Assembly (NCBI GenBank): GCA_022565795.1
Contig: JAIUMA010000004.1
Coordinates: 1-64,000, forward strand
Origin: Balneolia bacterium
Lineage (GTDB): Bacteria; Bacteroidota; Rhodothermia; Balneolales; Cyclonatronaceae
Direction: 5' to 3'
DNA: 64,000 nt
The notes beneath the pieces are model-generated. The model made no database searches, was not told where the DNA came from, and was given only the letters and a program-made list of their open reading frames with translations. Positions 47,164-55,117 of this stretch are shown one piece after another. Made by a program: the position numbers and the translations under genes. How positions within the stretch are numbered: position 1 is the first letter of the stretch; the number at the start of each line of letters is the position of its first letter.

Positions 47164-48187
47164 GCAGGATGAAGGGTTTGGTAAGTAGAATTGGGGTATA
47201 ATCACATTACCCTGCAAAGATACAGCTTAGATTTTTGAGATCTGATTGATGATATGCGATTTTTGATTGGGGGGGAGGGGGACTACCAATCCGCGGGCTA
47301 GCGGAACGAAGGTTCACTAAAAAGATGATAATCCGGCGCCAAAAAAACTTCCCTCCTGAGCGGCACATTGTGATTATAAGAACCGAAGTTTGATAACCTA
47401 ATTTCAATCGAATGAAATAAAGCATGCCCGCAGGATCTCCCATCATGTCTGCCCTGAGCGTAGTCGAATGGCTGGCAACTCTCGAATCGAAGGCTCAGTA
47501 TCCATCCGGATTCAGCACCTGATAGGAGGGGAACCCTGCCAAGTCTGGCAGGCAGGCACGAGGGCACGAAGGCCCGAAGATAGTCGAGAAGAGATTCTTC
47601 GCGAACTTCGTGCAACCCTTCGCGAACTTCGCGGTTAAGCAAATCTGAAGGTTTTTACCGCGAAGTGCACGAAGTACGATCGCGAAGTGCACAAAGGTGT
47701 ACAATAGTTTTTAATGAGTGTAATAAGCTCACTTGCCTCACCCACTCACCCCATCTCCCACTCTTTAAAAATCCCGGCCCAGTCCTGCTCATCAGAGTCC
47801 ATCCCGAAAATCCTGCTTCAAAGAGCTGAACTGTGATTAGGTATGATTTTCCTGATGTGCTGTGATTTTTTGGGGGATAAAAAACCAAACTACAAAACCC
47901 AAAAAGACCGGAAACCCTTCTCGCCCTTCGAGCAAACCTTCGCGTTCCGTTGTGCCTGCATTCACACCTGAATGGTTAAGCAATCACCATTCAATCAAAA
48001 TAAATAAGCAGATAAAAATAAATTGTATGCGTTTTTATAACAGCTAACCTTTTACAGTACTTATACTTAATTTTTTTTGCAGGGAGATATGGCCCTTGTT
48101 GTAAAACTAATTTTAAATATAAATTGTTTTTTACATTGGGGGGGGGCTATAATAGCGTCGAACTGAAAATATTTAAGACTCTATTAC
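47164..48187. other. About 1 kb gene-free, repeat-rich DNA
   Basis: No credible gene on either strand; frames that cross this area have no coding character. From left to right: GATATGCGATTTTTGAT (47251-47267, exact copy of 17276-17292) next to a G-rich run (47269-47281), a GGCAGGCAGGC word near 47545, and a cluster of CGCGAACTTCG/CGCGAAGTGCACGAAG words at about 47598-47697 that fold back on one another. The section from about 48000 is AT-rich and carries the promoter region of the next gene. Confidence 0.7.
48124..48153 (+). promoter_or_regulatory. Promoter-like site with G9 spacer tract
   Basis: A perfect TATAAT is at 48148-48153, directly after nine G (48138-48146) and one C. A TTGTTT at 48124-48129 lies 18 bases upstream of it, and TTTACA at 48130-48135 lies 12 bases upstream. 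The gene start is 34 bases further on. Homopolymer tracts in the spacer can change promoter strength by slippage, as in Neisseria porA. The -10/-35 reading assumes sigma-70-like elements, which may not hold in this lineage. Confidence 0.5.
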
Positions 48188-49639
48188 ATGCGACCATTTT
48201 ATTTAAAATCGGCACTCGTATTATCCTTTTGTTTTTTGCTTTTTCATCTGTCTTCATGTGACATGATTACGCAGGAGCGTTCCGGGATTGATGAGCAAAT
48301 TGATAATCTGCCACCTCTCATCTTTAATCAAATTCCATTCCCCGGAAAAGGCCAACCAGGGATCTCCCTGAAGAATAATGACGATTTAGAAAAATTTATT
48401 GTAAATTACAGTACGTTAAACACTACCGACAAGGAAAAACCGTATACATACGACAGGTTCGAGATCGTTTTCCCTGATGAAGTACTTTCGCTGGCAGATG
48501 GCAAGACACGAACACTAAAAGTGAGTTTTACTATCACCACAGACGATGTTCGCACAGATTCACGTTCTAATGATGACGGAGATTCAATTGTTAGAACAGC
48601 TAATATGATTATTCCTGACCATGATATAGCCGAATCCATGGTAAGAGCGCATTTGAGAACGTTCCAATTGGATAGCTTCTGGTCCAATATTGCAGTTAAA
48701 AATGATTTAGAGCTTGATCCAGAGTACGATTACACAATAAGAGTATTGTTGCCGGATGAATCTGTTTCAAACCGAAAATGTGACAGGCTGGTGGAAGAAT
48801 GGTTTTGTGAAATTATAGATGATTACTTAGAGTGCTATATGGCGCAAGTTTGCTACGCTAAATTCGAGGCCTGGGAAGGTGAGGGCGGTGGTAGCGATCC
48901 TGTCGATCCTGTCGATCCCGGCGAACCCGGCGGCGGCACCCCGCCAATAGGCGATGATGATGATCCTTGTGATGAATTTGGTGGCGGCGATGATGGTGAG
49001 GGCGACACAGGGGGCGGACACGACAACGACGAAGATTTTTTACCCCGCTTGCTCGAATGCTCCGAATGCGACGCCCCAAACCCGCCAGGCTGGTGCCCGG
49101 TTGATGATGAGGAGGAAGAGGAGGAAGTGTGCGATACAGAAGATGAAATTATAAATCATTTAGGTGATCAAGGTGTTTTAAATGAACTTTGGGAACTTTC
49201 AAATTATACCGATAACGAATTTGATAGGCTAGAACAAGGTGGATGGATTGTTGATGCAGGAAATGGGAACTTTGTGTTTCATGAATTTGGTGATGACTGG
49301 TTACGAAATGCGTGTAGAATCACTCATCCTGCAGAATTTGATATTCCAGAAGGAACTGTAGCAATGATCCATACACATCCATACACTGTAGGTGAAGAGA
49401 TGTGGGCTTGTCTAAATGTTCCTCAAGAAATAATTGATTTAGACCCAGATGGTTTTTCTAGTATAGTCAAAAAATATAATAACAACCCATCAGATCATGA
49501 TATAAACTTTCTAAATAGTTTGTCATCTATAGGTGTCAATATAGACGGGTACATTCTTGATAAGAATGGGATAATAAAATATGATAAAAACAGCACTGTA
49601 GCTGAAGTTGATCTTTATGCTATCAGGTGCGGATATTAA
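48188..49639 (+). CDS. Lipoprotein with Asp/Gly/Pro linker and JAMM-like C-terminal domain (polymorphic-toxin-like)
   Basis: A 483-residue protein in distinct parts. Residues 1-24 are a lipoprotein signal with LSSC at 21-24. Residues 25-230 form a beta-rich N-terminal region of unknown family. Residues about 230-320 are a low-complexity linker (DPVDPGEPGGG, DDDDPCDEFGGG, ECDAPNPPGWCP) ending in an acidic run. The C-terminal domain (about 325-483) has HTHP at 395-398 and SxxD at 435-438 (PSDHD), a JAMM/JAB-type zinc metallopeptidase-like arrangement, with Glu366 as a possible upstream catalytic residue. The C-terminal codons are visibly AT-richer than the surrounding genome. I infer an exported effector with an exchangeable toxin domain; the activity is untested. 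Confidence 0.78.
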   Translation: MRPFYLKSALVLSFCFLLFHLSSCDMITQERSGIDEQIDNLPPLIFNQIPFPGKGQPGISLKNNDDLEKFIVNYSTLNTTDKEKPYTYDRFEIVFPDEVLSLADGKTRTLKVSFTITTDDVRTDSRSNDDGDSIVRTANMIIPDHDIAESMVRAHLRTFQLDSFWSNIAVKNDLELDPEYDYTIRVLLPDESVSNRKCDRLVEEWFCEIIDDYLECYMAQVCYAKFEAWEGEGGGSDPVDPVDPGEPGGGTPPIGDDDDPCDEFGGGDDGEGDTGGGHDNDEDFLPRLLECSECDAPNPPGWCPVDDEEEEEEVCDTEDEIINHLGDQGVLNELWELSNYTDNEFDRLEQGGWIVDAGNGNFVFHEFGDDWLRNACRITHPAEFDIPEGTVAMIHTHPYTVGEEMWACLNVPQEIIDLDPDGFSSIVKKYNNNPSDHDINFLNSLSSIGVNIDGYILDKNGIIKYDKNSTVAEVDLYAIRCGY

Positions 49640-49666
49640 TTTTTAATCTGTAACTTTAATAAAAAC

Positions 49667-50140
49667 ATGATTTTTATTTCTATTTTACTAGTGTTTTCTA
49701 CCTTGCATTCATTCTCAGGAAATATTGAGAAGCACGAATTGGTTGACGCAAATGTTTTAACGTTCAATGTAGAATATGTTGGTTGCCCAGATGGGTCAAA
49801 TACCTTGAAAACTAATACCTTGAGAATTACTGATAATATATTATCCTCTCAAGATTCAAATTATATCCACTTGAGATCCGAGTTGAATATGAGTCTGATT
49901 GAGTCTCAGGACCTTAGGATGCTTGAAAGTCCGATCGATAGTTTGGCTTGTGAGCAAATAAACCAGTTTTTAAATGAGTACCAAGTGGGATTTGATGACG
50001 ATAACTTTACGGCTATATATTACGAAGCTGGTGGGTTCTATTTTGCATCATTTGGCATCCAGTCAGGAAACATGATTGGTTTCGTTCCTATATACACATT
50101 TAATGAGGATTTTGAGCTAATTTATGTTTGGGTTGAATAA
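49667..50140 (+). CDS. Small exported protein, immunity candidate
   Basis: A 157-residue protein, 27 bases after the JAMM-domain lipoprotein and on the same strand, with equally AT-rich codons. The N-terminus is a signal peptide (MIFISILLVFSTLHSFS). The rest is mixed alpha/beta with acidic surface (YQVGFDDDNFTAIYYEAGGFYFASF). I do not recognise a family. In polymorphic toxin systems an exported immunity gene usually follows the toxin directly, so its position makes it the best candidate for neutralising the JAMM-like domain. This is inference; it could equally be an unrelated secreted protein. Confidence 0.7.
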   Translation: MIFISILLVFSTLHSFSGNIEKHELVDANVLTFNVEYVGCPDGSNTLKTNTLRITDNILSSQDSNYIHLRSELNMSLIESQDLRMLESPIDSLACEQINQFLNEYQVGFDDDNFTAIYYEAGGFYFASFGIQSGNMIGFVPIYTFNEDFELIYVWVE

Positions 50141-50187
50141 TCGAAAGCTATGATCAAACTGGTTTTAACAACCATTGCCGGCTCCGG

Positions 50188-50601
50188 GTGAAAACGCCTG
50201 TGCGGATTACTCAGGATGTTGAAGTAATTACTCCATTTAACAGCGGCAGCCCTTGTGATAGTGTTATTGAGACAATATGGGAATATTGTGAATATATACC
50301 AGAATTAGATAATTGGTCATGTATTACGGAATTTATGTGTGTGTCAAAGTCAGAAGTGATTGACCCCGGTGGTGATGGCGAAGGGAGTGGACCCAGTGAT
50401 CCTGTCGATCCCGGCGAACCCGGCGGCGGCACCCCACCAGTAGGCGATGATGATGACCCTTGTGATGAATTTGGCGGCGGCGATGATGGTGACGGAACAG
50501 GATGTAGCGATAGCGACGAGGACTTTGCGCCCCACATGGCTGAATGCACTGAATGCGACGCCCCAAACCCGCCAGACTGGTGCCCTGCTGCTTCGCGAAG
50601 C
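50188..50601 (+). pseudogene. Headless second copy of the linker region (orphan cassette)
   Basis: A frame from GTG 50188 without signal peptide repeats the linker of the lipoprotein at 48188. Two stretches are identical at DNA level: 38 bases (48905-48942 and 50398-50435) and 25 bases (49064-49088 and 50551-50575). The protein order is the same (DPVDPGEPGGGTPP, DDDDPCDEFGGGDDG, ECDAPNPPDWCP). After WCP the reading runs into noncoding repeat-like sequence and into the opposite-strand lipoprotein gene, ending at 50784 without a C-terminal domain. Upstream at 50150 there is only a 13-codon start-like remnant in another frame. It looks like a displaced, decayed cassette. Confidence 0.75.
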
Positions 50602-50731
50602 ATCCGGATACCTCAGCGTTCTGCAAAAAAGTCTTTTTCCACCATCATCAATAAAGCCCTGCTTCAAATTGCGCCATTAAGCGTGTACTCCGCTCCCTTT
50701 GCGTCCATTTCTTTGCGTCCCGTCAAAAGTG

Positions 50732-51145
50732 CTAATCAGCCCGCAGATACAGCGTTTCGGGCCCGCCGAGGTGGGCTTCGCTAATCGCAAGGGAATCACC
50801 CCTTACGCCCCAGCGGCGATTTGACAGATATTCGTTGATGTTCTGGGTCTGATCGAGATCACCGTCTATGTAGAACTCCATTTGTCCGTCGCCGGGAAAC
50901 AAAAGCATCCGGCTGGTGCCGGTGCTGGCGGGCGTCTGCACAAAGGGCTCTTGTGTGTCGTTATCGAACGAAGCGGTATACTCCCAGTTCCAGCTTCCTG
51001 TTAACAGGGTGATATCACTTTCGAAATCCGAAAGATCAAAAGGAACTACGGTTGTATCGGTATCGGCATCATTTACGCCACAGCCCGCGAGCCAAAGCAG
51101 TGAAAGAATAGGTATTGCTGCAGGAAGAAGTTTTGAAAAATGCAT
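50732..51145 (-). CDS. Lipocalin-like small lipoprotein
   Basis: A 137-residue lipoprotein with lipobox LAGC (Cys about 22). The mature part has LLTGSWNWEYTASFDND (a lipocalin-like GxW opening) and further strands (GDGQMEFYIDGDLDQT, WGVRGDSLAISEAHLGGPETLYLRAD), consistent with a small lipocalin-like beta barrel of the kind frequently seen in this group. Ligand and function are unknown. It overlaps the 3' run-out of the orphan cassette on the opposite strand. Confidence 0.78.
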   Translation of the reverse strand: MHFSKLLPAAIPILSLLWLAGCGVNDADTDTTVVPFDLSDFESDITLLTGSWNWEYTASFDNDTQEPFVQTPASTGTSRMLLFPGDGQMEFYIDGDLDQTQNINEYLSNRRWGVRGDSLAISEAHLGGPETLYLRAD

Positions 51146-51308
51146 ATTCAGATTATCGTATGGGTATATCAGTTTGTAAGTCTTTGATATACATAGTACG
51201 ATTGAAGATGCGGGTTCGTATAATTTAGAACGTTGTGTCTGTTACGGGCTTCTTTTTTCGTGTTTCCTTAAACTGACATTTAACTAATAATACACCTAAG
51301 TAACTGCA

Positions 51309-51875
51309 TCACGAGCGCTGTATGATGCTCTCCAGGATGGGCTGAAGCCGCTCTTTGTGCAGCATGCCGGGCGCGTAGCCCTCAACATAACCTTCACGGT
51401 TGATGAGGAAGGTCATGGGCACCCCCATAATCGGACCAAAGCGATCGACTACGGTTCCGTCGTCTACCACCTGCGGATAATTGATCTGCATCTCGTTTAC
51501 AAACGGCTCCACAATTTCCCAGCCCTCCTGATCGATGGACACCCCGAGAAACAGCACGTCATCGGCTTGGAACTCGGCTTGCAGCTCCATGAAATCAGGA
51601 ATTTCTTCACGGCAGGGCGGGCACCAGGTGGCCCAGATATTGAGCACTACGATCTTGCCACGCTGCTCCGAAAGGGTGAAGGGATTACCCTCCATATCGG
51701 TCAGGGTGAAGTCGGGCGCGGGCTTCAGCTCGTCTCCGGCGGTTGATGGGTCGGTGATGTCGCGCATCATAATTGACGGAAAGCCACCGGCCGGCTCCGA
51801 AGGTCCGCTGGTCAGCAGATAAACCGGAATGATTAATAGTACTATAAAAACAGAGATGAGAAGATATTTGGGCAT
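51309..51875 (-). CDS. TlpA-like membrane-anchored thiol-disulfide oxidoreductase
   Basis: A 188-residue thioredoxin-fold protein. A signal anchor (LLISVFIVLLIIPVYLLT) is followed by APDFTLTDMEGNPFTLSEQRGKIVVLNIWATWCPPCREE, with the active site CPPC, and GVPMTFLINREGYV containing the cis-Pro. It should reduce disulfides in the periplasm, for example in cytochrome c maturation. No ccm gene is adjacent. ATG start; a 163-base gap separates it from the lipocalin-like lipoprotein gene downstream. Confidence 0.92.
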   Translation of the reverse strand: MPKYLLISVFIVLLIIPVYLLTSGPSEPAGGFPSIMMRDITDPSTAGDELKPAPDFTLTDMEGNPFTLSEQRGKIVVLNIWATWCPPCREEIPDFMELQAEFQADDVLFLGVSIDQEGWEIVEPFVNEMQINYPQVVDDGTVVDRFGPIMGVPMTFLINREGYVEGYAPGMLHKERLQPILESIIQRS

Positions 51876-52068
51876 AAATTATATTCCTGAATAGTTAACC
51901 AGTTGCATGAATATACGCTTTATTTGGCTTAATTATTTTGTAATGAACGAGAAGCAGCGGCAAAAATAATTTGGTATTCACCTTATCCGCAGAATTGCGG
52001 ATTAAACGACAGACCCATAGCTTGATGTTTAAAATGATAGCGCAAAGTTATGTATTCAACGGAAAATC

Positions 52069-52452
52069 ATGGATCCGAATATCCACAAGCTAAAAGAGAA
52101 AGCAGAAAAGCTTCACATATCCTCGGTGAAGCGACATATTTTTATTTGCGCTATGCCGCAGAAGGCGAAGTGCTGTAAGCCGGAAATTGGCGAGGCATCG
52201 TGGAAATATCTTAAGAAGCGTTTAAAGCAGCTCGGCCTGGAGGAAAAGGGCGGGGTTTACAGAACAAAGGCCGACTGTCTGCGCGTCTGTAAGCGCGGAC
52301 CAGTAGCGGTAGTCTATCCGGAGGGCGTCTGGTACCACTCCTGCTCGCCCGAAGTCCTGGAGCGCATCATACAGGAACACCTTATTGGTGGCGAGCCGGT
52401 GCAGGACTTTATGTTCGCGAAAAATGATCTGGGAGGAGAGGACGCAGATTAG
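52069..52452 (+). CDS. Thioredoxin-like [2Fe-2S] ferredoxin
   Basis: A 127-residue protein of the thioredoxin-like 2Fe-2S ferredoxin family. The pattern of cysteines fits: [19 protein letters not shown] in the first part and [36 protein letters not shown] in the second. Such proteins carry electrons in the cytoplasm or act as the small subunit-like module of hydrogenases and dehydrogenases. No redox partner is adjacent. The following 350 bases are noncoding. Confidence 0.88.
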   Translation: MDPNIHKLKEKAEKLHISSVKRHIFICAMPQKAKCCKPEIGEASWKYLKKRLKQLGLEEKGGVYRTKADCLRVCKRGPVAVVYPEGVWYHSCSPEVLERIIQEHLIGGEPVQDFMFAKNDLGGEDAD

Positions 52453-52811
52453 CGCAGATTATGCCGCAGATTAACGCAAAGAGGAATATTGGATCGGGGC
52501 TTTATTTTGCACAGGGGTATTTATTCGCTTTATATGTTTCATAACAACAGAACTGTTAGGACGCAGATTAGCGCAACTTGTCCGGCTCCGCCTTGGCGGA
52601 TGTCGGGATTAACACAAAGAGGAATATTGAGTCGGGGCATCATTTTATAACACGGTTATACCACGAAAACTACCCTTCTTTCGTGTTTTTAGTGCCTTTT
52701 CTTTTTAGTGTTTCTCTGCAGCGTTCGATAAATGCAGATGTGTGTCCCAACAAAATAGGCCGCCCCGAAATCGGAACGGCCTATGTAATCTTAACTATCG
52801 CCAGCTAAATA
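52453..52811. other. Noncoding stretch with imperfect tandem repeat and terminator
   Basis: No gene. It contains two similar segments, about 52480-52512 and 52609-52641 (GATTAAC-CAAAGAGGAATATTG), ACGCAGATTAGCGCA words (52441 and 52561), TTTTTAGTGTTTCT at 52702-52715, and the ahcY terminator at the right end. Confidence 0.7.
52752..52784 (-). terminator. Terminator after ahcY
   Basis: On the minus strand ATAGGCCG pairs with CGGCCTAT (52755-52762 with 52777-52784), extended by CCGA/TCGG, and is followed by TTTTG. It starts 28 bases beyond the ahcY stop. Confidence 0.82.
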
Positions 52812-54119
52812 TTAGTAGCGGTAATAATCCGGCTTAAACGGTCCTTGCTGCTGAATGCCGAGGTACTGCGCCTGATCAGGCGTCAGCTCGTCGAGATCCA
52901 CACCAATCTTAGCGAGATGTAGCTTGGCTACTTTTTCATCAAGCTCTTTCGGCAGAACGTGAACATCGGTTGAGAACTCTTCCGGACGTGTCCAAAGCGC
53001 AATCTGCGCAAGCGTCTGATTCGTGAAGCTGTTCGACATCACAAAGCTCGGATGGCCAGTCGCGCAGCCAAGATTCACCAGGCGGCCTTCAGCCAGAAGG
53101 TAGATGGTGTTTCCGTTAGGCAGCGTGTAGGCATCAACCTGATCCTTGATGGTGTCTTTCTTGCCGTTGGCATTCAGCCATCTCACCTGAATCTCAGAGT
53201 CAAAGTGACCGATATTGCAGACAATGGCCTGATCTTTCATCACTTCAAAATGCTCAGCGCGGATAACGTCTTTACAGCCGGTAGCGGTAACAAAAATGTT
53301 TCCTTCCCGGGCGGCATCATCCATTTTCTTAACCTCATACCCGTCCATGGCGGCCTGAAGCGCACAAATCGGATCGATTTCAGTAATGATTACGCGCGCG
53401 CCGTAGGAGCGCAGGTTTTCGGCTGAGCCTTTGCCCACATCGCCATAACCGGCAACTACGGCTACTTTACCGGCAATCATTACGTCGGTGGCACGCTTGA
53501 TACCATCAACCAGTGATTCGCGGCAGCCGTAGAGGTTGTCGAATTTCGACTTGGTAACGGAGTCGTTCACGTTAATGGCCGGAACCTTAAGCGTACCTTC
53601 CTTGGCCATTTGGTAGAGTCTGTGAACACCGGTTGTGGTTTCTTCAGACAGACCCCTAATGCCTTCAAGCAGCTCCGGATAATCGTCGTGAACCATTGCG
53701 GTAAGATCACCACCATCATCCAGAATCATGTTCAGCGGCTGCCCATCAGGGAAGTGGAGCGTCTGTTCAATACACCAGTTAAATTCCTCTTCGGTCATTC
53801 CTTTCCAGGCGTAAACAGGAATTCCTGCAGCGGCGATAGCGGCAGCAGCGTGATCCTGCGTAGAGAAAATGTTACAAGACGACCATGTTACATCTGCTCC
53901 AAGCTCAACCAGCGTTTCGATGAGCACAGCCGTTTGAACGGTCATGTGCAGGCAGCCCGCAATACGCGCACCTTTGAGCGGCTTGCTTTCGCCATATTCT
54001 TCTCTAAGGGCCATCAGACCCGGCATTTCTGCCTCTGCTACTTTAATTTCCTTACGACCCCAGTCGGCAAGACTGATGTCTTTTACCTTGAAGGGAAGTT
54101 TTTCTTTAGTTTCAATCAT
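52812..54119 (-). CDS. ahcY: Adenosylhomocysteinase
   Basis: A 435-residue S-adenosylhomocysteine hydrolase that splits SAH into homocysteine and adenosine. Recognisable parts: [20 protein letters not shown] near the N-terminus, [29 protein letters not shown] with the Lys region, [16 protein letters not shown] for [20 protein letters not shown] and the C-terminal PFKPDYYRY, where the family-typical Lys-x-x-x-Tyr end is kept. It recycles SAH from methyltransferases such as the one at 43421. The upstream 190 bases do not show an obvious SAH riboswitch. Confidence 0.96.
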   Translation of the reverse strand: MIETKEKLPFKVKDISLADWGRKEIKVAEAEMPGLMALREEYGESKPLKGARIAGCLHMTVQTAVLIETLVELGADVTWSSCNIFSTQDHAAAAIAAAGIPVYAWKGMTEEEFNWCIEQTLHFPDGQPLNMILDDGGDLTAMVHDDYPELLEGIRGLSEETTTGVHRLYQMAKEGTLKVPAINVNDSVTKSKFDNLYGCRESLVDGIKRATDVMIAGKVAVVAGYGDVGKGSAENLRSYGARVIITEIDPICALQAAMDGYEVKKMDDAAREGNIFVTATGCKDVIRAEHFEVMKDQAIVCNIGHFDSEIQVRWLNANGKKDTIKDQVDAYTLPNGNTIYLLAEGRLVNLGCATGHPSFVMSNSFTNQTLAQIALWTRPEEFSTDVHVLPKELDEKVAKLHLAKIGVDLDELTPDQAQYLGIQQQGPFKPDYYRY

Positions 54120-54238
54120 AATAATAAGTTATCCGGTTTCTATAATAGCTTCGTAAACTAAACCAAATAACCGGAAGTATCAATTCATATTGCGCTAAAA
54201 ATCTTGTAAAAAAGGTACTTCGCAAATGATTCTGAATA

Positions 54239-54254
54239 GATTGAGGAGTGTTGA
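54239..54254. repeat. Direct repeat, left copy, flanking toxin-antitoxin pair
   Basis: GATTGAGGAGTGTTGA occurs here and exactly at 54886-54901, bracketing the toxin-antitoxin genes. An inverted copy of the inner twelve bases is at 54980-54991. Confidence 0.85.
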
Positions 54255-54307
54255 ATAAAGTGTTTATTTTGTACTTTATAAATACACTTAAGAATACATA
54301 TTGAATT

Positions 54308-54601
54308 ATGGCAACTACACGCATTGAATTAGACCAGGATATCCAGCCGCTTTCTGAATTCCGAAAACATGCTGCAGATTTCATTTCCAAAATCAAGGAA
54401 CAGAAGAGACCAATTGTTTTGACTCAACACGGTAAAAGCGCGGCTGTTTTAGTTGATGTAGCTGAATATCAGCGTATGATTGATAAAATTGATCTGATGG
54501 ACGAGCTGATCGAAGCTGAGCGTCAAATTGCAAAGGGGGAAGTTGTCTCACATGAAGAAGCCAAAAATATGATCAAAGCTAATCTGGATAAGTGGACATA
54601 A
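54308..54601 (+). CDS. Type II antitoxin, Phd/YefM-like
   Basis: A 97-residue antitoxin of the Phd/YefM fold. RKHAADFISKIKEQKRPIVLTQHGKSAAVLVDVAEYQRM (about 17-55) is the typical N-terminal DNA-binding domain, and the C-terminal part (about 60-97) is a charged helix expected to wrap the toxin. It should repress its own promoter together with the toxin. It overlaps the toxin start by 10 bases, meaning translational coupling. Confidence 0.9.
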   Translation: MATTRIELDQDIQPLSEFRKHAADFISKIKEQKRPIVLTQHGKSAAVLVDVAEYQRMIDKIDLMDELIEAERQIAKGEVVSHEEAKNMIKANLDKWT

Positions 54602-54891
54602 TCTGGACAAACCAAGCCATAAAGAAGCTTAATGACTTTGTTGATTACATCGCCAGAGATGATTTAGCTACGGCTGAGTCCTGGGCAATGGATGTAATCA
54701 GAAAAACGGATCAGCTTATAGAACAACCTGAATCAGGCAGGATTGTCCCTGAGTATAATGAGCCAGGTTTACGTGAATTGATTTTGAGTAACTACAGGGT
54801 GATCTACAGAATTCGTGAAGAAGAAAGCAAAATCTATATTCAAACCATTTGGCACGTAAGGCAAAATCCTTTGAAACAGAAGTCTGATTGA
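54592..54891 (+). CDS. Type II toxin, RelE/ParE-like
   Basis: A 99-residue toxin starting with GTG (54592). IIWTNQAIKKLNDFVDYIARDDLATAESWAMDVI and GRIVPEYNEPGLRELILSNYRVIYRIREEESKIYIQTIWHVRQ show the ParE/RelE fold; the R-x-V/I-Y-R-I strand and the terminal WHVRQN are diagnostic of ParE-like proteins. It should act on ribosome-bound mRNA or on DNA gyrase, depending on subtype. The stop codon lies within the right-hand direct repeat. Confidence 0.9.
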   Translation: MDIIWTNQAIKKLNDFVDYIARDDLATAESWAMDVIRKTDQLIEQPESGRIVPEYNEPGLRELILSNYRVIYRIREEESKIYIQTIWHVRQNPLKQKSD

Positions 54892-54901
54892 GGAGTGTTG
54901 A
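54886..54901. repeat. Direct repeat, right copy
   Basis: Exact copy of 54239-54254. Together with the inverted twelve-base copy at 54980-54991 it can form a hairpin-like structure of about 100 bases, with inner pairs GCTT/AAGC and GTTTGG/CCAAAC. Confidence 0.85.
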
Positions 54902-55117
54902 TTGCTTATCTCTGAGTTTGGTTTGAAACATGCGGTGGGAGGAAAAGAACCCAAAACCCCAAACGTTGCGAAGCACCCTAACACTCCTCAAATACCTCTG
55001 AGTTATTTAAGCCTCGACCATTTTTTATGCCTTATTATTAATTATTTATTCACTTTAAATTCAATAATGATAAGCTGTTGACACTGACATACTGTTCCCC
55101 TGCATACTCCTGAAATC

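Noticed and set aside
47560-47700. CRISPR array
   Set aside because: The CGCGAACTTCG words are irregularly spaced, imperfect and partly inverted; there are no equal spacers and no cas genes.
47207-47888. Several 70-110 codon frames on the minus strand between the RluA-like gene and the toxin-like lipoprotein
   Set aside because: They cross repeated words and low-complexity sequence and overlap each other in different frames.
50211-50667. Three minus-strand frames opposite the orphan linker
   Set aside because: Their Ser/Pro/His/Arg-rich composition is the antisense of the Asp/Gly-rich linker repeats.
52578-52808. 76-codon plus-strand frame before ahcY
   Set aside because: It runs through repeat words and into the ahcY terminator hairpin.
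54120-54307. SAH or SAM riboswitch upstream of ahcY
   Set aside because: No conserved core sequences or paired elements of these riboswitches could be recognised.
54886-54995. Integron attC site after the toxin gene
   Set aside because: The palindrome is suggestive, but the required RYYYAAC and GTTRRRY core sites are not present in the right places and no integrase is in the window.
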